A stretch of DNA of 64,000 nt from Amblyornis subalaris (taxonomy: Eukaryota; Chordata; Aves; Passeriformes; Ptilonorhynchidae), in NCBI GenBank assembly GCA_018881555.1, contig JACAXG010000061.1:3348001-3412000 (forward strand), in the 5' to 3' direction. Below the pieces are notes generated by a model. It did no database searches. It was not told the DNA's origin and worked only from the letters and a program-made list of their open reading frames with translations. The position numbers and the translations under genes were made by a program. Shown here piece after piece: positions 48,158 through 61,272 of the stretch (its first letter is position 1; every line of letters starts with the position of its first letter).

Positions 48158-51100
48158 AAGTTATATTTATTGTGTTTTCTTGCAGGAGCCAAGAAAGGCT
48201 GAACTCAAGGGAGGAGCCTAGGAAGGTTTCTTTCCTTGGTGGCATCCTAGCTGGAGAAGGGCCATGCACTACTCTCACTGGCCTCAAGCCACCGACACTA
48301 CCTAACACTGCCCATTTTTCTTTTAACAGAAAAGGGTCATGTGCAGAAAAAGACCACTGCCCACTCTTGAGAATGGGATCTATGTGATTAGAGAGTCTTT
48401 CTCCTGGCATAATAAATCATGCTTTCCTCTGCTGTTCACTATTGCTGAATACTTCCAGTGTTCAATATTTCAAGTACTTCTGTTGGTCAAAGCCCATACT
48501 TATTTTCTGGAAGTAGTTTCATTCGCATTATACTTGTACAAAAACATGATTTATTTTAAATGTCAGGAGTAAATTACAGTTTTACAGATTTTGTAGAAGG
48601 TTTTTCTTCCCGACAAAATAGATTATTCTTGCCCCAGAATTACCAGGTTTCCTTGGGTCTTGGTTTTCCTTCTCTTTATTTAGAAAGCCACACGTATGAG
48701 TACACTAAATATTTATGAATATAATTTATGAGCCCCGTTGGTTTTTTCGTGCCAAAAGTAAAGAGTTGGGCTGTGTGTGGTCTGAAAAATTCTAACTATG
48801 ACCAGACAGAAACCATGGAGGTGATGGCAACTTCACATTCATTAGGAAAAATGTCCAAAAATTCCATATATGACTTAGAAAATATGACCTAAATAATAAG
48901 GAAACATACATCATCTCTAGCCTAACCAGGCTGCTAATTCAAAATAAAAGGCAATAAAGGAATTTAAGCACAAGACATTCATCAGCAACATTACAAAGGA
49001 CATAAAAAGTGTACTATTTTCCTGGCTGAACTAATTTATTTTGCTTTGTTGTATTTGTTTAATGGTTTCCTTGTTGTTCTTAAAACAAGCTGATTTGGGC
49101 TTCCACTCAAAAATTAAAGAGACTCTCTCCACTGAGTGTATGAGAACCTGGATCAGGCCTCAAGACAAGATGCAACACCCAAAACTCTTCCAATACAACC
49201 TCCCATTGCACTCAGGGAGCAAATGCTGCCTCCTCTGATGCTTGACACAGCCCCTCAAATGTTGCCCAGATTTCTGAAGAATGAGAAGCGGTAAGTTTTT
49301 CGTCATTGCAGATCATCCCAAATAGTGGTTTTCTTTGATCAACATATCATCCTTCACACGTAAAACCACTTCTTATTATAGGAAAATACAGCATAATCAG
49401 GAAAAAGTCCCTAGTATTTGTTCTCCACTATAGGAAAGGCCATCAGATCAATACCCCAAATATTCCAAAAACAAAACTCTTAAATTTACCAGGCTAGAAT
49501 TCCTCCAAGCCAGTACTTTGACATGAGTGAAACTAAGAACTACAGATATTTTTAAAACTAAGAGAAAACCAAAATAAAATGTTTGCATTTGAATTTCTAA
49601 ATAAGAGTTCCCTAAAGTTTAATGTGTTGAGTAGAGCTGAAGAGACAGTGATAGGGACTGGGGTTCTTTTGAAGCAACTGTTATCTCAGTCCCACTGGAG
49701 GTGAAATGGGAGAAATGCATTCTGGCATCATGCAATCCTCCACTTCACATTTACTAATTTTGCCCATCTCTTGAATTGAGGACTTCCTTCTTTCTTGCCT
49801 CTAGTGTACAATTTATGATATAGTTTAAGTATTTATAACTAGGTTGCTTTTCACGTTCCCCTCGGTGCCGGTTTTATGAGATTTTGGAAAAGAGAAGCAT
49901 ATCCTATAAATTCAAAGTTTGAAATCCACTGGTACTTATCAAGTATCAGTTTGAGGATTCAGAAACTTTACTAGACAGCAGAATTCTCTGCCACAACGTA
50001 TTGTACCCCTACTAAAACGAACTATTCTGTTTACATGGTGGTTAAAGAAAATTGCTGATCAGAGATCTTCAGCTAATCTTGTGTTCTGTAGAAATGCAAA
50101 TAATTTTCTGAATGAAGCATGTGTTTGAAACTCCCAAAGTAAAGAAAGAGGTCTCTGACCTCTTGAGTACTTGTCCATATGAACAAGGAACACCTTGGGA
50201 TGTGTCTCTGATACTGTATGGATCTGTGGCTACTGTAAATGGATAAACTTCACAGGTCATTAATTTTGTTTTGTCAATCCACAGAATTAAACCCATGGGC
50301 ATGTTTAAGAAGGTTTGTTTCAGTCTGATAGTCCACTGGCCCCTCATTCTGCCTACAGGAGTCCAAATATTTCCAGGGTGGATACATAATGAATTCTTTC
50401 ATATGCAATTTACTCATAATGGAAATTCAATCAAACATCACAATTTTCTCAAGCACCATTCTTTACCTTTGTGTTTGCCTTCAGAGACACCTTGAGGTAG
50501 AGGATCCTTAATGGGTTTTATCAAGTGCTCATATCCAGTGCCTGACACTATAAGCCAAAAACAGCTCCTTAATTAGTTCCAAAAGAGAGAAGCTAATGCA
50601 GCACCATCTGTACTGGTTTTCAGATAAGGTACTTCCCACCTTGTTTTTTAAGGGTTTAGAAATGCCAGTTCAGCTGCCATTTCTCAACCATCTATAAGGA
50701 CATCTGAATTTCTCAGTCATTTAATAGTTTTCAGTGTTGATGGGAATGGTGGTTACTGTTTTAAACTAGATATTAACTTATTTTTAAATCTACTCCAAGC
50801 TTTCATTGTAAAAAACCTAGTAAGTCTATCAACCCCGGGTAGACCAAACTTTGCAAAGCAATTCTCTAGGAAAATACATGACAAAGAATTTGAAGTTCTA
50901 TTTGAAAAGTCTCAGGCAAAAAAACAGAGAAGCTCCAACATAAGCAATGTTACATGTGCAGATATTTGCATCTGATGTTCTCCCTTCCTTGGGCCAGTCT
51001 CAGTTAAATTTTTAGATTTGTTTGATTTTTAAGTAGACCACATGCATTGGATCTGATTCTGTAACATATCATGAAGTTCATAGATTACTGTCCTCTCGCA

Positions 51101-52308
51101 TATTTGGTGTGGTATTTCTGTCAGGTGTGCTGTATGGTCATTCACATGCAGCAATGATGGAGCAAATGGGTTCTGTGAAGCTTCATTGCCCTCTGGAATA
51201 GGAAAGGCGAGGAAAAGGGAAGCAAAATTCTCCGGGGTGCTCAAGACATGAGCACCTCCTGCTGTATTGCCCCATCCCTGCTGCTCATTCAGAGCCAGCT
51301 ACACCAGGAATCTGGGGCAGGCAGGTCTTCCCAGCTGAGCAGAGCAGTCTATGCTAGTCCTCCAGACCACACTCAGGCTTCCTCACAAGTCAAAAAATGC
51401 CAACATCAACCTAAGCTGCAAAGGTATCTGGCACAGATCTCTTTCATACAGGAAGACTGGGACTTGCAGGACCAGTGCCTTCATCTCCTGAGCTCAGAGC
51501 ATCAGCCTTGAGTCTGAAGGACAACCTGCAATATGAGCAGAGAACACAGGTTGTGAGTTTATACCTGCTCAAAGCCACCTGCACATCTGTTCTTTGCCCT
51601 GTTCCAGGGCTCAACCCAAAGCTTTGGGAGATCTCTCAGCTCTGAAATACTAGCAAGAGCCACAAGCCACCCTCTTTACGTTTTTATATCATGTTTCATA
51701 CAAAGATCTTAAACCAATTTGCTGGCAATAATTAAGACTCATAAACTCCTGTGGGAGTTACATAAATGTCGTTATACACACTTTATGCCAGAGCTTACCT
51801 TAAGACAGTTTTTCTAAGTGCTCATTCCTGCTGACCTGTGCAAGAGCTACGGTCAGTATGGATATGCTGACATGCTGAAATGCTGCTTCTTGCAGGCAAG
51901 CCTCAGTTTAGTTTTCCACTAAAGTAACATATTGGAAAACATACACTTAACTATGCCCAGTGTGATTTAAATATGTTGCATACTCAAGGGCATACATGAA
52001 ATAAGACATGTCAACCCAACTGTTTCAGGCTTTGTAAGACAGCCAATACACTTGCAAGCAAGGTAGTCTCTGGACAAAATTATAACATTCATTTTAAATA
52101 TCATGAAAACTGATCAATTCTGGTTTAGACTTTAGACACTGAGCAATGTTGGATATTTTTTTAGCCTTTTAACTGACAGTTGTATGAAAGGTACTTTGAT
52201 TTTCCCACAAGATCCCTTTAAAGCAGGACATACACAGCTGAGCTGATTCTGTGCATTTTTATGGAGTTTATATAAGTTTAACCCCTGGATTAATATGTCT
52301 CTCTTCAG
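48158..52308. other. Unique-looking non-coding DNA
   Basis: No supported gene or transposon. An acceptor-like CCCATTTTTCTTTTAACAG ends near 48330 and is followed by about 80 open codons with hydrophobic, non-specific content; I do not call it. Other short frames have no motifs. Confidence 0.5.
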
Positions 52309-52353
52309 AGATTGGGCTGTTGGCGTCCCTTTACTTTTTCCTCTAAAACACAG
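52309..52353 (+). other. Candidate 45-bp micro-exon (weak)
   Basis: An acceptor-like ATGTCTCTCTTCAG ends at 52308, and a donor-like ACAG/GTGATA begins at 52354. The 45 bases between keep phase, and two of three frames have no stop. At 15 codons the peptide cannot be recognised. Chance is likely, but both splice signals are fair. Confidence 0.12.
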
Positions 52354-53850
52354 GTGATATTTTTGGCATTGCTGCAAGACAATCTGTCTGCGTTACTGAG
52401 CCTCCCATCCAGTCATGAAATGAAATGTTTTCTTTTTTCTTTGGACACCATAAGAGTTGCTGAGGTTTCAGTTTGGACTACAATGAAGCTCATAATTTTG
52501 TCATTGGCTTTACTAGGATCAGGACTTCCCCCAAACTAAAGGTATTCCATTGACAGTCAGTGGACCCTTGGGCATAAATGGACCACTTCTAAGGCAGCAT
52601 ACGAAAAGCCAATCTGTCATGCATAGTTTTTAATTCTCTCAGTGGACACTCTTGAAAACCATTACAGATCCATATCCTGAAAAACATTGAAAGCCATTTC
52701 CCTCAGCCACTGGGAAAGCTAGGTTCAATAGAAAAATGAAGTCATGTCAGCGCTGCTCAGTTTGGGTCTTTGTTGAGGTCTCTTGACAACAATAAAGGCC
52801 TGCTTCTTATATACGTGTCCGAACTGTGGTCCAATCCGTGGGTGTCCCAACTTGATGGACGCTTTGCCTCTATGTTTAACAGCACATACATCACTTGTGT
52901 CTTGAACAGCCCAATCTAGAGGACAGGACTGATCTTCACAGCATCACCCTGGCCCCAATTTCCACTCTACTTATGCTAAAGCTCCAGTCTCTCTTACTTT
53001 TTCTGCATTTGCCTTCATCTTAAAATGTCACAAGCCCACTGCACAGCTTTGGGGTGCTTAGGGATTTTGTCAGTGCTAAGATATGCAGGAAACCTCCTGC
53101 AACAGGATTAATAAGGTTTGAGTGTAAACTTGACAACTACCCAGGTTTAGCTTGATAAAGACAGTTTTGGATTACTTTAGGCTTTCAGGAACTTTGCAAC
53201 ACCAGAACTGCAGGAGTAAGGCAGAAAGAAAAACACTTAGAAATCTTAATTGGAGAGAGGAACCCACAGAGCCATTTGAAAAGTGTTCCTGCCACGACAG
53301 CTAAGGCCCCAGATACAACCACCTGCCTCTTTTTTCCCTTTCCCCTTTGCTACACTTCCTCTCCCAGATGTTTTTCATTATCTAAGGTAGCAATTCAGGC
53401 ATTCGTGTAACTGATCCTAAGGAGTGTGCTGCATGTGATTAGCATCAAGTCACCAAAGAACAAAGAAATGCAATTAATCCCTATTTAATAAAAAACAGAT
53501 TAGATAAGATTAAACATATTAGTAATGGGCAAACCTCAGATGGTTTGGAGACCAGAACTGGGCTGGAAGGGTGTTTGGGAGTGCCACTATAACCCAGATC
53601 CTATCCAAAGTTTTGGATACTTCCATCCAAGAAAGCTGGAAAGCACAAGGAAAGCTCTCCTGTAGGATACTTTGCACTTCCTGCCCTCTGATACAGTTGG
53701 GGAAAAAAAAAAGTCTCTCATGTTAGGCTGACTTCTGGCACCAACACCTCTGATTGTGGTCGGAACAAGAAAATACTGAGGCAGACTTGCCCACTTACTA
53801 AGTAGGATTTAGTTGAACAGACTTGCTATAGTTAAACAGATTTCAGGATT
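52354..53850. other. Unique-looking non-coding DNA
   Basis: No supported gene. Near 52785 an AATAAA is followed by a stretch with several CpGs (about 52815-52865), which is somewhat LTR-like but lacks LTR ends. A run of about ten As lies at 53702. Confidence 0.45.
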
Positions 53851-53870
53851 GGTTTGGTTGGTTGGTTGGT
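53851..53870. repeat. TTGG short tandem repeat
   Basis: About five TTGG-type units (GGTTTGGTTGGTTGG...) form a short array. It has no evident role. Confidence 0.9.
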
Positions 53871-54878
53871 ATTGTTATAGGCTGAATTTGTTTCTAGGCT
53901 TTATGGCAGAAAAATGACTAGTGCTCTGTTATCCCACTGGTATTCATGATGTTGCACATGCCTCCAAATGAGTATTTTGAGCAGCTCATCTTCACAAAAA
54001 TAAGTCCCATTTGCTGGTGGGAGTTAGGTTGTTGGTATTCTGATTTCAACATTTTTGTCAACATCTGAAACAGAAATATTTTGACCAACCCATAGAAGTG
54101 ATTGCAAATAGTAGTGAAAGACTCTTCCCTAGCAGCTTGCAAAGCTGGTCTGATCTGCCACCAGGAGTGGGCTTCAGCTCATCTCATTGCTACACTGCAA
54201 GAGGATCTGCACCTCTATTTTAAAGTGAGCCTGGAACCTAAGCTTTTAAGCAACATATCCTAAGATTTCTTGTTTCATCAGAATCAATCTTTATTACCCT
54301 TGTTCACAAATTTCTACTATTTCTACATGTAGAATAGAATTACAGAATGAACTTTCTATCGAACAGGAAAAAAAGACATTAAAAAACCTAATTTTAAAAG
54401 TCCTTCTGGGAAGATAGATATGTAGGTGACTGAACAGGCTCTTAGGAAACTTCTTTGAAGAACTATATTTAGTGTAATACCTCCCTGAAATGAGCACCTT
54501 CTAAAATTTTCTTTTACATCCAGTCCAACGAAAGTAAAAAGTAAAGAACAATAGCACTGTCTCTGGAAAGAAAAAAAAAAAATCACTCAGTATCAGAATC
54601 ATGAACTGTATTCTGAATTTTCCGTGTAAGAATGGTCACTCCAGAGTGAAATGACAAGCAGAGGCTTTTGGAGATTACAAGCATACACATGCATCACAAT
54701 GTAGTTGTTTCCCACATCCATGACCATTTTCAGAGTCTTTAGTTTGAAGAAGTGACATCAGAGACAGTCTGGGCCTCTCCTGTTGGACTGGTCCAGCTAA
54801 CCTCTGGAAAGCAGCCATTCAGTACACATCGTAACTTGCTCTCAAACTGAACTGGAGCCACCACTAAATCAAACATAT
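53871..54878. other. Unique-looking non-coding DNA
   Basis: No supported feature. A poly-A run lies at about 54569-54582. Minus-strand frames at 54294-54586 are hydrophobic and lack motifs. Confidence 0.5.
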
Positions 54879-54956
54879 GGGGCCAGATCCTCAGCTGGTG
54901 TAAAGCAAAGTAGCTCCACAGAAGGCAACTTATGGCAGCTAAGATCTGATCTATGG
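54879..54956. mobile_element. Old palindromic interspersed repeat (degraded)
   Basis: The left half reads GGGGCCAGATCCTCAGCTGG followed by TGTAAA and TAGCTCCA. The right half contains CAGCTAAGATCTG (54936-54948), which is the near-complement of CAGATCCTCAGCTG (54884-54897). Together they form an imperfect inverted repeat, with part of the right arm deleted. The left arm matches my memory of a very old palindromic repeat seen across reptile, bird and mammal genomes, ending in GGCCAGATCCTCAGCTGGTG. I cannot give its database name with certainty. It is probably a non-autonomous DNA transposon fossil. Confidence 0.5.
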
Positions 54957-56100
54957 TGTTAAGTACACTGGGAAAGTTCCAGCCATCAGGCAAAAATGAT
55001 TTCTCACCTGTTTCCCAAACATTTATTATTCATGGCTGGATTTCAGCTCCTTTCCTCACAGTGACTAGCACCCTCCTCAAGAAAGAGTGAGTTCTCAGGT
55101 ATATGTGGAAAATTTAAAAAGGGCTCAACAGGAGAGGAGCAGGATCTTCAGTGCTAAAATTGTAAATGCCTCACAGGTCTCAAATCCCAGCCCTTTTACA
55201 AACTAAACAAAAATCCCTCTCTCGCCTGAAACCTACCCTCAGACACTTTTAAAAATATGGTTTGTCAAACATTTTGGATTTTATTTCTAATGAAATGCTA
55301 ATAAAAATGTGGAACGATAATTTATTTTGTGGTGCTGCACTCAAAGACTGAGAATACTTAGTAGCTGTGTGTTCAAGATGGATTGCTGGGAAATGCTTTT
55401 AAAATCTGTCCTGTCCTTTACCTGTTTAGATTTATACCACTTCAGATGTTAACAGCCCTTAGGTGGCTTCTTAATGCCAAATGTAAATACAAAAACAAGA
55501 AGAAAATGTTCCTCGTGCATTCATACATATCTTTCCTGGCAAAAGGCCACTTCTGTCACTCAGAGCTCATACTGTTCTTCTTTTAATTTGGCATCTATTC
55601 CATGGCTGCTATTAATATTATTATTGGTGTTGGAGGTAAGCCAGACAACACACTTTTCTAACCAATTTGTCCAATAAAATGGATTATTTTGTTAGTTAAT
55701 CTGTCACTTCTTGAAAAGACAAATCTTTAATAGCATTTTTACAAATATTCTTGGTTTATGTCTTATGCTTTCTCGTTGCCCTGCATCAATACCAAAGGTT
55801 CTACAAGAGCTAATTAAGTTTTGATACATTCACAGAAAAAAATGACTGCTCAGCCTTGAACAGAATCTTCATTTTGACACCTTTTTTTTTCTCCACAGAT
55901 TAAAAATAGTGACTTTTTCAACTCTGGGCTGATAGTTTTTCTTGTCTTACTCCTACAGTCCTTTCCCCCCACATCGCAGCAGCTTTTTCTGGGCAAAAAT
56001 GGAAGAAGGCACAGTAAAATTAACACAGCTGCTTTCTCTACAGTCATGCATTCTGCTCTGCAGTAACTCCAGGTCTTTGGCTTCATCCTCACCACTATTC
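54957..56100. other. Unique-looking non-coding DNA
   Basis: No supported gene or transposon. Hydrophobic and Lys-rich frames of 67 codons at 55383-55677 are in A+T-rich DNA and are not convincing. Confidence 0.5.
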
Positions 56101-56190
56101 TCCCTTCCCTTCCCTTCCCTTCCCTTCCCTTCCCTTCCCTTCCCTTCCCTTCCCTTCCCTTCCCTTCCCTTCCCTTCTCTTCCCTTCCCT
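56101..56190. repeat. TTCCC pentanucleotide array, about 18 units
   Basis: A nearly perfect CCCTT array spans 90 bases with one TTCTC variant near 56176. The minus strand is GGGAA repeated, giving many GGG runs separated by two As, which is ideal for G-quadruplex formation. The array also produces artificial frames on both strands (repeated Lys-Gly-Arg-Glu-Gly on the minus strand, Leu-Pro-Phe-Pro-Ser on the plus). Confidence 0.98.
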
Positions 56191-57059
56191 CCCCACTATG
56201 GAGCAGTGCCATTGGCTCACTCCTCCTTCCCCTCGTTAAAGCCTGAGCAAATGGCTGGCTCCAAACCAGGCACGCGTGGCTGAGCAGCCCATATATGTGT
56301 AGGTTTGGTGAACTGGAACATTAAACAAGACTAAATGTTTGAACACACCCTACAGATTTTCTTGCCTGAACTGTTTTTCCATCTTTGCACAACGATCAGT
56401 TTTCTGAGGCTGAAGAGCTTGTGTCTGAGACGGTAACTGCTCTGTCTAAAGATGTTAAAAACTGCCAGTGGGTTCAGCAGATGCTGCAGATGGCCTAGCA
56501 GATAAGCAGATGAACAGGCTGGGGTACCACCTTCTCTTAAAGAGGAGCTGGAGAACACAGGGCAGAGAACAAAACATGAAAATCTTTATAATCTTGTCTA
56601 ATAAAAATGGTTGTACACAAAAATCAGATCGATAAAATATGTTATATTTGAAGAACAATCCTGAAAGGAAAACCAAAAAAAAACCCCAAACATGGAAAAA
56701 AAATCCCACACATTACCTAAGAATTCATTGTTTCCTGTGCGGGACTGCAAATAAACAGAGACAGATATTGTATGACAAACACTGCATGTTCACTGACAGT
56801 CTGGCTTTACCTTTAATACAGCTTAAATCAGAAGCAGAGTAAACAGGACTGCAAGGAGGCATTGAACATCAGTGGGGTAATCCTATCTGGCCCCAGAAAC
56901 TGCACTTCCAGCAAGGCAAGTGTAAGCACCTACTGCCTCCTCCCCATCTGGATCCAGGTGGTTAAGTGCATTTCTGCAGTGTATTTGGGTCTTGAATATC
57001 TTCTAAGTGGAAAGTAGGCACCTCGATGGAGCTTATCTTAATTAATTTTATTTTCTTTA
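56191..57059. other. Unique-looking non-coding DNA
   Basis: No supported feature. An A-rich patch with AACCAAAAAAAAACCCC-like words lies around 56671-56705. Confidence 0.5.
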
Positions 57060-57430
57060 ACTGTAACCGTCCGTATGCCAGCACGCCAGCATTCCGTGTT
57101 CCGGGGTGAGGCCACAGCCCAGGGCAGTGTGAGAGGGCCTCAGCGTGTGCTCCTGGTGGGGCAGCAGGGCAGCAGCCTGCCTGGCCGCTGTCCTTGGGCA
57201 CACAGGAACTGCCAGCAGCTGCCTGCTGCCCGTGCATGCCTCCGGGCAGGAAGGACTGTGCAGAGGAGAAGGTACCAATGCACAGACCTACTGTGCATGG
57301 ACAGTGCCCACAGCAGCTGTGGCACAATGACAGCAACACCAAGCCCCACTCCAGAGCAGCACAACTTGGCCAGCCAAGTCAGCACTGTGCCATGCCCAGC
57401 TGATGTCCCCCCAAAAGCCTCTCTTCCTGA
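57060..57430. other. Local G+C-rich patch
   Basis: G+C and CpG content rise sharply here compared with both flanks, with about nine CpGs in the first 200 bases. Open frames of 126 and 139 codons overlap on opposite strands, which fits low stop frequency in G+C-rich DNA better than a gene. It does not reach the usual CpG-island look. It could be an old repeat, a regulatory element or simply a G+C-rich patch. Confidence 0.45.
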
Positions 57431-60140
57431 GAACTGCTCCTCCTTTGGAACTGCAAGAATCCTTCAAGGTGGGCTATCTAACTTGGCCTGCTGAATACTT
57501 GAACCAAAGGCTATTTCCTCTCATGTTTAGCAGTATAAACAATGACAAATTTATCTGACATCTCTTAACTCAGGGAATGGCTTTATATAAACGTGTTTGG
57601 TGTCTTCTGGTTTCTTTCTCAACCAAACCCTTTAGAAAGTGTACACACACTTCATAATGATGTGAGCAACATTTTCCTACTGCTGAGTACCGGAGAAGTG
57701 CTTGGCATAGCATTTATTCCAGCTTCAGTCCCTGCATTCAAATCCCCTATGCACGGCGAGGCTGAAGCCTGGACTTCATGCTTGCTGTTCCTGATGAAAT
57801 GTGCCTGCAGTCCAAAGGAGAAGGTTGTTTATGAGCATCAAGTCCCTGCACCTGGCCTCCTGCACTGACAACCCCATCCCAGCACAGGTCTCCAGCCTGA
57901 CTGGAAGAATTCCTCTGCGCTCTGCATTCCTTGGAAAGCATTCTCTGTTTAACAAAACCCAAACATTTTATTAAAGAAACTCAAATGGAAACTCTGCATT
58001 TTTTTAATGCAAAACATTAGACATTTGTGGCCAAACAGTGCAATCCTTCCAGCACACAACATTGTAAGAAGTCCCAAAGGTAACACTCTGTGTTATCCAT
58101 GAGGAACACCAGGGTCCCAGGCTGTGCTGTGCATGGCTTTGCTCACCTGTCTGTTTTCAAATGGGCTGGGGTTCACCACACCAGTCCCCATGAACTTTCT
58201 CATTAGAAAATACACTTACCTGATGACTTGAAATTACAACTGACAGAGCTTCTTTTAGAGATTTCAGGGGAACCTCTGTTTCTGAAAAATATAGAGATAT
58301 ATAATAAAAACAGAAACATCAGTGATCAATTTATTAGAACTGGAGGCTTAGCTGTTTTCTAACCTGTAAGTAGACTACAGAAGCCATTCCTTTGAAGATC
58401 CTCGTGTTTTCTACACAATGTTCCACTTTGTGCACATTTTTTATGTGCTTACACTGCAGACACCTCGAGTGCCTCAGAAAGGACAAAACAGTAGCAAGAA
58501 GAGAGACTTTGGCTGAACTCCAAGTTTTTGCATACATGGATAGGCATTTTAACCAGATTTGTCCAGAAACATTCCAAAACAGGGACCAAGTTACCAAAAT
58601 GGCTAATAGTCAGCTTTAAATATGGAAAAGTAGCTCTCAAGACAAGGGGTCTCACACTACCCATTTATCAGATAGGAGTAGGGCCCACTGTAGTGGGGGA
58701 ACGTAGAAATAAGTAACCTGCAGAAAGCCCTCCAGCCTGAGTAGTCTGCCCAAGAACAAGAGATGCATTCCTTGTAAGGAATGGTCCTGGAGCTCGTGTC
58801 ACTTCACACAGGCTGCAGGTAGACAAACATGCTAGGGAACTTGAACACAAAACTCAAATTGCAGCTAGTCGGAGGATTTATAGGATATCTGTTTTGCTGA
58901 GTGGCTTCTAATGGGCTTTGAGGGCCTAAGAGATTGTGTCTGTCCTGAGCCTGACAACAGGCTTGTGGACAAGGGCCTGCAAACCTCAACAGGATCACCA
59001 GCCTGACAGCAGCTCAGACTATCACTGTCATAAAAAAAGTTTAGGAGCCACTGCTGGTGGTAACAGACCCACATAAATTTTGAAATTAATGCCTTGGAAA
59101 CAGGCAGGCCCTTCCCGAGAGATCAGGGAATTCTCAAGGATACAAGAATACGAAGTTCTAGCTGTTTTGTCCAATCCTAGAAGTCTATACCTCAGCACTG
59201 AAAGGGGATCAACTCTAATAGGTGTACTAGCACTTTTTCTCAAGCCTAAAAATCAAACACTAGTGTTGCATCATAACAAGCATCAGTTTTGCCATCTTCA
59301 CCCTTCCAGCTGCTCCCTCAGCTTTGCTATTTTATCTGCACTGATCAAGACCCCACAGTGAGGCTCCTGGGCACCATTTCCCACCTAAGCCCTGCTAAGT
59401 GGCACCCTCACTCCATCCAGGACCTGCCCACAGTCACTGCTGGCTGCACTCTGATGGATCAGCCTGGAGGTGCCCCAACAGCCTTGCTCTAAGTCCTATT
59501 TCTGCACTCTTCCTCCCAACCCACCAGCTGCTTCCCAGATGCTGGTGCCTTAACCCCTTCCCTGCCTTGCAGAGCTGTAAACCCTATTAATGGACAAGAG
59601 ATGTCTATTTGTACTAGGTGTTTATAAAACCCCTTTGGGTTTTCTCAACCCACAGGCCCAGTTCTACATTCCCTGCATTTCAGAAAGATCTGAAAAGAGG
59701 GTATGGAACAGCCTGATTCATACAAATCTGATACCTGGGGGAGGAGTATGGTGTAAATGATACATTTCTGAATATAAAACTCAACAGAAATTTTTCCAAG
59801 GGAAATCTGCAGAGCTTCTTAGGCAATGCCACACCCAAGGGTGAATACTGTTGGTGCAGGGTTTGTCTTGTATTTAATAAAAGCCTTAAAAATCGCTCCT
59901 AAACAGGCAGAGGTTTATACACTACATGTAGGCATGGCTGCAACAAAGCTATGTCAGACACACAGATGAATCCATCCCACTTTCTGAAGACTGCTGCGGT
60001 CAGCCCCAGTATCCTGCCTTGTGCAATGGGTCTAGCAATCCTCCTGATGTTTATACTTAGAAGCATGAAGTGCTGCAAGCAGAACTGAATGGAAATGCTC
60101 CAGGTTCTGAGTCTCTCTCCAACCTCTGAGACCACTAAGA
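57431..60140. other. Unique-looking non-coding DNA
   Basis: No supported gene or transposon. Many 60-90 codon frames lie on both strands at 58330-59590, with no motif I recognise. Confidence 0.5.
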
Positions 60141-60207
60141 TAAAATAAGTCAAAATAAATTAAAAAATAAAGTGAAATAAAATAAAATAAAATAAAATAA
60201 ATAAATT
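60141..60207. repeat. AAAAT/AAATA low-complexity array
   Basis: An imperfect A-rich stretch turns into a regular AATAA pentanucleotide array at about 60174-60207. It could be an expanded poly-A tail or a microsatellite. Confidence 0.93.
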
Positions 60208-61272
60208 TTAGGCAAACATCCCACAACTAGCTCAAAATAAAAGCACACATGGCACAGTGTTCCAGTTTGGAGTCTCTATCCTCACGTAATACTAAATATC
60301 TTTAGAATTAGGTATTTCTAATTTATTATCATTTGCAAGCATCTGGACAACCTGGCAACTGTGGCAGGGTTGGGGTTTGAATCACAGGCTAATAAAATCT
60401 GTAGTGAAACCTGTAAACCAAACACATGAAGTCACATGGGGGTAGTAGTCAGCGTGTGTCACTGATGTGTTAGCTTCAACCCCACACTGGCCACACAGGG
60501 AAGGTGTAGGGATGAAACAGCTAAGGTCTGGCAAGCCACTTTCCAATGAGCTTCGGGAGAGATGTTTACAGAAGACAGAAATGTATCACTGCATCGAGGG
60601 AGGTGTCGCAAGCCTCAGCAGTGGAGCTCACTTCCAACCTTCATACTCTCTCTCCAACGACACACCTCCTTCTGCCTTAGGATCTTGGCTTTCACTTGGC
60701 TGTGGAGGGGCCCAACACTTTTGCTTTTCTGATGCTGTTCCCTGGCTTCAGCATTTTTGCATTTTGTTGCTTTTCCAGAGAATTCAGAAAAAAAACCCTG
60801 AGCTGCATTTGGCAGTCCTGCATGGGGCAGGTGTTCATAGCGAGAAAATTGTTTTCCAAAGCAAGCTAAACTCTAACTTTTGACGTGGGATACAGTTTTG
60901 CAAGTCTGGACTAGAAAAGACTAAGCACATACCTGAACCATCAGTATCATATGTTGCTTTGACCTAAAACAGTCAGGAGTCCATCCTCTCTCCGCATGGG
61001 CAACAGAATTTTTATGAAACACCCTGACACCTCTTGGTTTCTAAACTTAGGTGTTTTTTCTTACTAGCTACCTTCTGCCAGCAGTCATTAAAAGTCCTTG
61101 CCCAGTCCCTGGTTGTCCACAGCACTTCCTACGTCACTCTGTTCATGCGTTGGCAGTTGTCACAGCTCAGTGCCACTCAACTGGGACTAGCCATATAGAA
61201 GCAGCACCTTCATCTTGTTGTCTGTTCACAGGGAAGAAACTTATCCCTCCCCCTTTCCTACAAGGCCACAAT
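60208..61272. other. Unique-looking non-coding DNA
   Basis: No supported feature. A 138-codon frame at 60467-60883 has no known motif. Confidence 0.5.

Noticed and set aside
47812..48202. Poly-Ile and poly-Leu open frames of about 95 codons
   Set aside because: They are translations of the ATT microsatellite and flanking CR1 tail, not genes.
52785..52865. AATAAA followed by CpG-bearing stretch, LTR-like
   Set aside because: No TG or CA ends, no TATA box at the right distance and no match to an LTR I know.
55850..56283. Frames of 113-120 codons with Lys-Gly-Arg-Glu-Gly or Leu-Pro-Phe-Pro-Ser repeats
   Set aside because: They are produced by the TTCCC pentanucleotide array. Because five is not a multiple of three, all frames stay open.
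57057..57494. Overlapping frames of 126 and 139 codons on opposite strands
   Set aside because: Explained by the local G+C-rich composition. No conserved motif, splice signal or codon pattern supports one strand over the other.
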